Positions 45,278 to 52,262 of a DNA stretch of 52,262 nucleotides are shown here, one piece after another. The notes beneath the pieces are model-generated. The model was not told the origin of the DNA. It searched no databases and saw only the letters and a list, made by a program, of their open reading frames with translations. A program made the position numbers and the translations under genes. The stretch is from Scytalidium lignicola (Eukaryota; Ascomycota; Leotiomycetes): NCBI GenBank assembly GCA_002812745.2, contig NCSJ02000300.1, forward strand, positions 1 through 52,262, written 5' to 3'. Numbering within the stretch: position 1 is the stretch's first letter; each line of letters starts with the position of its first letter.

Positions 45278-45335
45278 ATCTAACAGAATTCCAACAGAAA
45301 TCCAATAGAAATCTAACGTAATCCAATGCAATGTT
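45278..45335 (+). repeat. 11-bp degenerate tandem repeat, right copy
   Basis: Four to five units of the type AAATCTAACAG / AAATCCAATAG, directly oriented with respect to the left copy about 570 bp away. Confidence 0.65.
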
Positions 45336-45759
45336 TCATCATTGGTCCTCTCGATCCTTCTTCCTACCAAAATTTAAAAGCCTAGCTTAAACCTAAATAG
45401 ATCCCTACCACCTCCGTACTCAAGGCACTACTATCGATGGGGAAATCAAAAAGGCTACATCATTATCAACATCACCACCTCCACTAAGCACACAGCACAC
45501 AAAAATAAGTCTTAAAACTTCATATTTATCTCTCTCACTATCATTCTCTCTTATACTCCTATTTCTTAATCTCACAATTTCTTTCTCCTTTTCTTCCTCA
45601 TACCAACCTCTTCTCATCAATATCTCAATCTTTTTTAACTACCACCTCTCCCATATTCCTTCTCTTGCACCATCAATACAAGCGCAACCAACCGTAAAAC
45701 TGCTAAATAAACAATGATGTACAACTAAAAGCACAGGACAGGAAAAAAATTAGAGAGCG

Positions 45760-45779
45760 TTTTGTTTTGTTTTGTTTTG
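45760..45779 (+). repeat. TTTTG pentanucleotide repeat, four units
   Basis: (TTTTG)4 lies 370 bp beyond the 3' end of the NTF2-like gene. The same array occurs upstream of that gene. Confidence 0.85.
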
Positions 45780-46149
45780 TTCGAGCTCATAAAAGAGGAG
45801 ATTTCTGTTCGAGAACAAGAAATATAAGACATATAGACAACCTATGTAAGGAAAGTCATTAAAAAAAAAACAGACCGCAAATTCGCAGGCCGTTTTCTTT
45901 TCCTCGTTTCATTCTTCGAACTCTGCTGAAAAGAGAAAAACGAAAGAAAAACAATGTTGGTATGGCGATGAGAACACAGAAGAAAAACAATCTGTATGAT
46001 CATGGTGCTCGTCAGTTGCTCTCGTAATAGTCCACATTAGGCATAAAATAATAGCTCTTCTACTTTTTCTACCATGTTGTTGGCCTCCCCCTTTCAAATT
46101 TTGGGGATGACACAATTCCCCCATTCGTCAAGCTGAATTTCACACGGGA

Positions 46150-47858
46150 TTAAAAGTCCCAAAAGTCATCATTCTTCTGTTTGTTGGTTTGTTTTCTTCC
46201 TCTGAATTGGCTGATTAGGCCTGCATCTGGTTCGCCATCATCAGATTCATCACCGATGCCCCATTGCCGGCCNGCGCCTTTCCTTCCTCCCATACCATCA
46301 CCACCGGCCTTGATACCTTTAGGGTGATCATTTAGAGTCGTCTCTGATAGTGGGCCCTTTACAGCTGCGCCATTACCCTTGGAATTTGCTGCCGCGCTAG
46401 GGACATTCTCTTTCTGGTTGGCAGAGGCCTCTGTTAATGTCCAGTGGGCATCCGAAGTAGGCTTCGAAGCTGGAGAGTCATCTGTCATGGTGAAATGAGC
46501 ATCGAAGTCCTTTCTCCTGTCCTTCACGTTTGCAAGACCGTGGGCGTTTTTGTGGGCCGAAGGTTCCGGTGTAGTATCATTNCCCCGAACCATAGATGTG
46601 ATTCTCATACAGGCCAAGCCCGGTGTTATGAGTCGAACCACGGGGCCTACCCAAGCGAGGTCCACCATCTGGTATCCCGTCATCCTCGAGCTCGAAGTGT
46701 GTTTCTGCATCCTTACGTGGCTTCGGATCCTTCTTGACCTTAACTGGGCTTTCTTCAACCTCATCGTCGCTGTTCCCCCAGTGGCGCACGTCATTGTTAC
46801 GGAGAGCTTTGGTGGAAACGACCTTTTGGGGAGTTGCGAAATCATCAAAGGTCCACTGACTTCCGTGCTTGCTTTTTGATGGCTTGGGAGGAGCAGGATT
46901 AGGGAGATCTTCTGGATCGCCGAAATCGAAGTGCTGATATTTCGCCGGATTGGGGCGGTACAACTTGTCGGGTGATTGGTTCTCCAGAGATTCTTCATTG
47001 TCAAAGAGGCGCGACGGCAGATAATTCTTTCCTGCGCCGATCTTGGGCGGGATGGCCTTAGGAGGAGAGGCTGGTGCTTCGGGTGCAGCTCCTTCTCCTA
47101 CGAAGAGGTCACTGTACTCCCGAGGAGCTGGTTTAGCAGATGCGCGAGGCACAACCACTGCCGGCGCTGTAGACTCATCATCGTCATGATCCCGCGGCGC
47201 AAAGAGCGACAGAGAAGCATGCGGATCGCGGGTGATATTGGTGGAATTCGTTCGCGATCTGAGCGACGGCTCCTCCGAGATTGGTTGCGCCGATATCAAT
47301 TTAGCACTGGACACAATCAACTTGATCTGGTCTCTTCCATCCCGAATTGGCCAATTGCGACCTGTCTTGCCGATAACGTCGAGTAGTTTCAGAAGCGAGC
47401 CCTGATCCCAGTTCTGGCGCACTTGTAGGATCCTGCCCTCATTATCGAAGCTGACAATGTGAACCTTGAAACCCAAAAAAAAATTGTGGTTAGTAGTATT
47501 CTCCAGGCAGCCGGAACAAGTTCATTTGTGATGGGGTTGGCAAACTCACAATGAGCAAAGACACCACCCGATCCGCCAGGAAGTTGTCATCTAGACCGGG
47601 TAGATAGGCGCCACCTCCGGTCTTGAACTCAATGGTGGTCTGTGTTTCGATCGCAAGTGCATGCCTTCCCTCGACGACGCTGAGGAATTTCTCTTCCTTT
47701 TTCTCGAGCTGGCGGGTCTGAGCATTGAGATGCTTGATGATGTCGGCGGAGCCATTGAACGAGGTGAGGGTGGTGATGTAATGCAGCGACGCGTTACTGG
47801 CGAGCAGGCCCGAGTTGGGCGAGGCCAGGAATTGCGAGTAGAGCTTCTGGAGCGCCAT
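46150..47858 (-). CDS. NTF2-like domain protein with repeated His/Gln-aromatic acidic motifs
   Basis: Two exons (47550-47858 and 46150-47464) with an 85-nt intron encode about 540 aa. Residues 1-165 form an NTF2-like domain: LYSQFLASPNSG, a second helix, IETQTTIEFKTGG and IVSFDNEGRILQVRQNWDQGSLLK. The C-terminal two thirds are disordered. From about 279 to 505 they hold seven related motifs: QHFDFGD, QWTFDD, RHWGNSDD, THFELEDD, AHFTMTDD, AHWTLTE and RQWGIGD. Known NTF2 relatives act in nuclear transport and mRNA export; a role in RNA metabolism is inference. Two ambiguous bases fall in exon 2. The one at 46273 fits the frame as an Ala codon (GCN). The one at 46582 must stand for zero or three bases, since counting it as one shifts the frame to an immediate stop. 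Confidence 0.82.
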
Positions 47859-48206
47859 CGCGTGGAATGATTGAATATTGCGAGAGCGCGCGCGCCGTCT
47901 GAGCGCGTGTATGGATTTGCTTATGGAGAAAGCTGGTGACGAAGAGAGGCACGAGGCAGCTGTTTGTGGAGAAGATGGGCAGGTTGGCTGGAGAAGAGCG
48001 TGTGCCGGGTGGAAAGAGAGGGCGAGCAGCGTAGGATTTGGTGGGGAAGAAGCAGAATCTGGGCCAGAATGCTTGGACGTAGCTTGCCGTCCAAGACCGG
48101 GCGGGGTGGGAGTTGAGAGAGGGGGAGAGAGAGGGAGAGAAAGAGAGGGCAAGTAGAGGAAGAATCAGGAGTTGATTCACGGATGAACTCCAGAAGTAAA
48201 TATTTT

Positions 48207-48226
48207 TTTTGTTTTGTTTTGTTTTG
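48207..48226 (+). repeat. TTTTG pentanucleotide repeat, four units
   Basis: (TTTTG)4 lies 350 bp upstream of the NTF2-like start codon; in the gene sense it is (CAAAA)4 and may be in the 5' UTR or promoter. Confidence 0.85.
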
Positions 48227-48555
48227 GAAGAGAGGGACGGAAAAACAACAAAGAAGGAGGGAAAACGAGTGGAAGATAAGTTGAAACAAAACAGAGCAGA
48301 GAAGCCCAGGCAGTAGTTAAGATTGAGCCAGGAGCCTGCTATTTTTTTGTGCCCAGGGCCCAGAGCAACCCCGGTGGTTGCCAGATACCCGTACCTACCG
48401 TACCTCAGGGGGGGAGGGGCGCGTGGGTAACCGTCCACAGCCGTCGTATTATTATTTACTACACAGCTGCATCCAGTCAACGCGCTGGCCCAATGTTTAC
48501 GCAGCGACCTAGCTGGGCTTTAGCTGCCGTCCCCCCCGACAAGGCCACCACAGCC

Positions 48556-48610
48556 CACTGCAAGACCACTGCAAGACCACTGCACGACCGCTGCACGACC
48601 TCTGCAGGAC
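48556..48610 (+). repeat. 11-bp tandem repeat, five units
   Basis: Two perfect CACTGCAAGAC units are followed by CACTGCACGAC, CGCTGCACGAC and CTCTGCAGGAC, giving 55 bp in register. Divergence increases toward the right. Each unit contains CTGCA. Confidence 0.9.
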
Positions 48611-50681
48611 ACCTTCCAGCCCGATGTGGCCTAGCGCACTGCGACCTTCCGTTTCATAACGCGCATGGGGGACGTTTGCGCCGTTCAAAGGGGCAAGAAG
48701 AGCCTCGTTGTGGGGGCGGTGGGCGATGGCAGAATATCTCCTTGTGGGTGGAAACACATGAAACATGCTTGTCAAGACCGTCGTGAAGTTGTCACAAGCA
48801 GTCCCAGTCCCAGTCGTCTCAGTCCAATGCTTCCTACTAACCGAACTGTAAACGAACGGTGACAGTCACGCCGGTGAGATTAAACTTAATTAACCTCGTC
48901 CTGCACGCCATCTCCGATATAGGGCAGTCTTCTCTTACGCATTCTATGCTTCTAGAGTGTTTGGCCCGGGATAATCAAACAAATGCGAAGGAGGCGTGGG
49001 AGGACTTCTGTACGGCATGAGACAATTGTAACCCTCTGTCTAACTCGGTTACCTGCTCTCTGCTCTCGTGTGGCATGTGGGTACCTTGATCAACACCTTT
49101 CTTCCATCCTGACATCTATGAATTGCTATTATTTGTTCATGCGCTTCACGAATCAGAGTCTTGGGTAAACAGCTGCCTGTATGCATTACATGAGCAATGC
49201 ATAGCAATTTAATCTTGTGGACTAATCGTTTAATTATGCCAAGCAGAGCAGGCCCGTTTGCTTCCAGTTCCTTGACGGAGCTGGACCCTGACCATCAAGG
49301 CCCATGAATTTTAGTGATGCTCCGTTTTTGGCATCTCTAGCTCTCACATTTCATCGTAGTTATGCTCCTACTAGAGCCATCGACAGTCTCATCGTGTACT
49401 GTATTAAGACAAAGAAGCTTCGAGCGAGCTCAAGGCTCGACATGTGAACCTGATTTAGGATCGCTGCTGGGTCTCTTTCATTTTCCACATCATCTTTCTC
49501 TCTTCTCTTTTCATATTCATATTTATCTCTCTCACCCGTTTGATACGAGTGAATCAATTCTCCAGTGCAATGCTAGACAGGACATTCACTGGAGAGCCGC
49601 TTTCTAGCACATCTCTCAACTATTCATAGAGACAATTTTGCATTCGAAGCGAATTCCTATCATTGAGAGTATGAAGGCTAAACTCCTTGTTCCTACCATA
49701 AGGGAACGACTTCTTAAAAACAGAAGAAGAGAAAACATTCTGAAGATGGATCCGATGGTGAATACCATCCAGGAAGGGTGCTGGTCATCGAAGGCCCAAA
49801 TCCACCAAGAAGCAAAGAATTCCTTTTACTCACTACTCCCACAATCTTGGGAAACAGAGTCTCACAGCTCAACCACCAGGTTTGGCATTTCTGTTGCCTT
49901 CTCATCGCGGCAATTTTGCATTCGATACTTGGTCTAGGCCAGGTCCAAAAGGAAAGCGCCGAAGCCGGACCTGTACCAGCATCCGTTAACTCCGTGAAGT
50001 TTGACGCAGGATTGTTCAATCCAGCCAAACCCAGTTAAAAGAGTGAAAGATTATGTTTTATGGAGATACTGTACAGTACTTTGTTATTGTACTGCTGTGT
50101 ACGTTCTGGTCCGTGTGCGGTCATGCTTTATTAGAGGATCATCATGCTGACCCACAGTGGGCCACCAGGTAAGCCGTGGTGTCAAAGCGGGGCCTTATTA
50201 TTCTCGAACGTCTCTTCAATCCCCAGACTTCCTCACTAGATACCACATATCTGACAACTTAGCGGGATAGCATTTCTTCCAAATCACAACCATCAATTTG
50301 GCAATTTGGACTTAATTTCCATGTCGCTGATGCAGTGAGAGACTGAAGGCTTTGATTAGAAACGGTGTACAGAGTATGAACCTATGCTGTCAGACACGAG
50401 ACTCATTGTCGGAATCTCTTATCATGTTCAAGACTATAGCATATTCTGATCCAACTTAGGCATCTAATCTTTCTTCAAATCAAAACTTCTATTATCATTA
50501 ACATGTACAGTACTTTCGTCCTTTTCAAAGAAGTATTCTTTGGCAATGATGTGAACGCTTCTAGAGCTAATCTAAGTAGGTTTCTAGATACTGTCTTTCT
50601 CTTTCATATTTCTTCTTTGACTCTTTTCTCTTCTCAAGTCTTGTATTTCTAATATAAGTATATCCAATATCTTTCCAAGCA

Positions 50682-51737
50682 ATGGGTCAAAAAGTTATAT
50701 ATGCAACTACCTTATCAATCCAGACGTCATCTAAAGAGAACAAGATACACATGGCAGGCATGCCGAGGACGGATAAAGTCACTCAAACATCCCCAGGTCT
50801 AGACCAGAGAGCACCAGAAAATTCTACACTCCGCCGCAGGAGAGGACGCCCTCGCCCTCATCCTCTTTCTCCCACGACCGAACAGCTTATCATTTTACAA
50901 CATCAATTACGAAACCAACAACTACCCAAAAACCCAACCATACCAGTCTTCGAAATTGATCGCCACGAACTCTTCCTCCCAATCTCTGTACCACAAAATC
51001 CAGAATATAGCTCACGTCCTGTTATCCGCCCTCTAGATGATGATTCCAATAAAGAAACTGTTCCGCATTCCGAAGCACCTCCGCCATTAATTCCACCAAA
51101 GATCCCACTAGCAGGGAAATCAGAAGGAGCAGAACAACAAGCCAAGCAGCTAAAAGACGACGGGGTGGAAGAAACAGAGCAACAAACATCCACAACAACA
51201 ACCACACTAGGGTCCAAGAACAACAACACAACCATCAGTGAACAAGTAACCAGGACTAATCGTGAACAGGTACCCCGTAACATACTTCCCCCGGCTTACC
51301 ATCATCCTCCTCCTCGGATTCACCAGAATTGGGATAGAACCAGGGATAGGAACGGCGATTGGGACAGGAATAGTGACCTTATTACTCCTGCTACTGCTCC
51401 CGGATCAATAACTGGTCCTCTACCTTCTGCGGGAAGGACGACTAGCCAGGCACGAGGGGAGGAAGGATGGACGGGACGGGCCGAGATGGATGGTGGATTT
51501 GCCCCTTATATTACTGGTGAGAGGAATGAGAATGAAAGGGAGGAGATAGTGACGATCCCAATGCCGGTGTATGCTCCTTACCATGATTGTTTACTGCCGG
51601 GGTTTAGGACGGGGAGGTTTCAGCAACAGCAACCTCAATCTCGACCTCAGCATACGGAATTTATGGGCGATGTGACACTTGGGGTGTTTGAGTTGGATGG
51701 GACGCCAATAGAGGGACCTGTGAATAAGAATCAATAG
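50682..51737 (+). CDS. Low-complexity protein with an AT-hook-like core, function unknown
   Basis: A single frame of 351 aa with no recognised family. Residues about 50-60 contain RRRRGRPRPH, whose RGRP core matches an AT-hook, so DNA binding is possible. The middle is rich in Gln, Thr, Asn and Pro, with a TTTTTT run and a charged repeat-like stretch (DRTRDRNGDWDRNSD). The C-terminal 70 residues look more ordered (TIPMPVYAPYHDCLLPG, then GVFELDGTPIEGP). No introns are needed. The upstream context is A/T-rich. A single long frame in a gene-poor spot is the only support, so it could be a lineage-specific gene. Confidence 0.55.
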   Translation: MGQKVIYATTLSIQTSSKENKIHMAGMPRTDKVTQTSPGLDQRAPENSTLRRRRGRPRPHPLSPTTEQLIILQHQLRNQQLPKNPTIPVFEIDRHELFLPISVPQNPEYSSRPVIRPLDDDSNKETVPHSEAPPPLIPPKIPLAGKSEGAEQQAKQLKDDGVEETEQQTSTTTTTLGSKNNNTTISEQVTRTNREQVPRNILPPAYHHPPPRIHQNWDRTRDRNGDWDRNSDLITPATAPGSITGPLPSAGRTTSQARGEEGWTGRAEMDGGFAPYITGERNENEREEIVTIPMPVYAPYHDCLLPGFRTGRFQQQQPQSRPQHTEFMGDVTLGVFELDGTPIEGPVNKNQ

Positions 51738-52036
51738 GGATGTGAATATGAGCAGAAGGACGTGAAAGTCAATATAATTCTTAAAAAGAATCGTGAGTTA
51801 ATATTATGGACAGGATATCCCATCCATTAAGGCTATGATTTTCTTTCTACCTAGAAAAAAATCTAGTACATCTAGATCTAGTGGTCTTCCAAATTCCCCC
51901 CAAAAATGCAGACTCAGCTGAAAGCTGTATTAGGATCAACAACAACCATTCAAGATTTTCCTTGAAAAGTTATATATACGGAACCCTCGAAAGAAAATAC
52001 CAGCAACCATATCTTCATATGCAAACCCATTAATGC
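51738..52036. other. Convergent 3' flanks
   Basis: A 299-bp A/T-rich spacer between the low-complexity gene and the threonine aldolase end. No feature is seen. Confidence 0.5.
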
Positions 52037-52262
52037 TCATGTCCCATACGCCTTCTGTCCAACCTTCTGCTCAACCGGTCCAGTGGTCCCCGCCTCCTTC
52101 CTCTTGATAAGTTCCTTCATAACCTCTTCCAACCTCGCCACCGCCTCCTCTCCAATCTGATAATGTACAACCAATCTCCCACCCAGCAATTTCAGTCCCT
52201 TCTCCTTCCCTATCGTCACAAATTCATCCCCACTAACCCCCACATCCTTAAGATCAATCCAC
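52037..52262 (-). CDS. GLY1: Low-specificity L-threonine aldolase, C-terminal part (cut by window end)
   Basis: The last 74 or so residues of a minus-strand gene whose 5' part lies outside the window. The motif KLLGGRLVVHYQIGEEAVARLEEVM is the characteristic C-terminal segment of PLP-dependent threonine aldolases, which split threonine to glycine and acetaldehyde. The preceding IDLKDVGVSGDEFV fits the small domain. The PLP lysine and active-site residues are not in the window. The tail ends in QKAYGT. Confidence 0.75.
   Translation of the reverse strand, partial: WIDLKDVGVSGDEFVTIGKEKGLKLLGGRLVVHYQIGEEAVARLEEVMKELIKRKEAGTTGPVEQKVGQKAYGT

Larger units (their letters stand above)
44063..46149. 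other. 2.1-kb intergenic region with repeats and coding remnants
   Basis: The left part is A/T-rich promoter-like DNA of the cysteine-containing gene. From about 44670 to 45335 lies an unusual block flanked by 11-bp repeats and holding a strong hairpin and short protein-like frames. The rest (45336-46149) is C/T-rich and A/T-rich non-coding DNA with a TTTTG repeat. Confidence 0.55.
47859..50681. other. 2.8-kb divergent intergenic region, no supported gene
   Basis: The first 500 bp on the NTF2-like side are G/A-rich on the + strand (C/T-rich in the gene sense), typical of a fungal promoter or leader. A TTTTG array and an 11-bp tandem repeat follow. Further right the DNA is mixed and shows no convincing frame, tRNA or mobile-element end. 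Confidence 0.5.

Noticed and set aside
49558..49596. Nine-base inverted repeat TCTCCAGTG/CACTGGAGA
   Set aside because: A weak stem with a loop of about 20 nt in non-coding DNA; expected by chance at this scale.

Overview
This window comes from the nuclear genome of a filamentous ascomycete (Pezizomycotina). The genes are split by short GT-AG introns of mostly 47-85 nt, some with a TACTAAC-like branch point. The proteins are clear fungal types: VPS10, Noc4, Nif1, the F1Fo subunits Atp1 and Atp4, Rpb7 and an Mpo1-like protein. Intergenic DNA is ordinary and rich in microsatellites. The style of the ATP synthase and VPS10 proteins suggests a leotiomycete, but that is an impression, not a proof. 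There is no sign of a bacterial operon, a CRISPR array, a tRNA or an rRNA.

Layout. 0.6-2.7 kb (+): a bZIP transcription factor with a C-terminal hydrophobic segment and a long leader without any ATG. 5.5-7.9 kb (-): a Sel1-repeat Nif1-type protein in six exons. 8.3-10.0 kb (-): NOC4. 10.3-11.2 kb (+): ATP4, divergent from NOC4. 11.7-12.4 kb (-): mitochondrial ribosomal protein bL21m. 13.1-14.5 kb (+): an alpha/beta hydrolase. 14.7-19.3 kb (-): VPS10. 20.1-22.2 kb (-): a disordered Ser-rich protein. 26.4-28.1 kb (-): a lysine 2,3-aminomutase-like radical SAM enzyme with a mitochondrial presequence. 31.3-33.4 kb (+): ATP1. 35.0-37.0 kb (+): an amidoligase-like domain joined to a candidate cysteine peptidase. 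37.3-39.0 kb (-): an orphan 538-aa protein. 39.8-40.5 kb (-): RPB7. 41.4-42.1 kb (+): an MPO1-like gene. 43.1-44.1 kb (-): a cysteine-containing orphan. 46.2-47.9 kb (-): an NTF2-like protein with repeated short motifs. 50.7-51.7 kb (+): a low-complexity protein. 52.0 kb to the end (-): the C-terminus of threonine aldolase.

Functional themes. Four genes between 10.3 and 33.4 kb encode likely mitochondrial proteins (Atp4, bL21m, the aminomutase and Atp1). The two ATP synthase genes share an AATCACGTG element upstream. Most other genes are housekeeping: ribosome assembly, transcription, vacuolar sorting and lipid alpha-oxidation. The strongest candidates for undescribed biology are the amidoligase/peptidase fusion at 35-37 kb, the mitochondrial-type aminomutase, and the tandem-motif NTF2-like protein.

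Gene models were spliced by hand from reading frame, splice signals and family similarity. Every complete multi-exon model sums to a whole number of codons; the NTF2-like gene does so only when the ambiguous base at 46582 is not counted. Thirteen single ambiguous bases, almost all beside homopolymers, mark unresolved run lengths.
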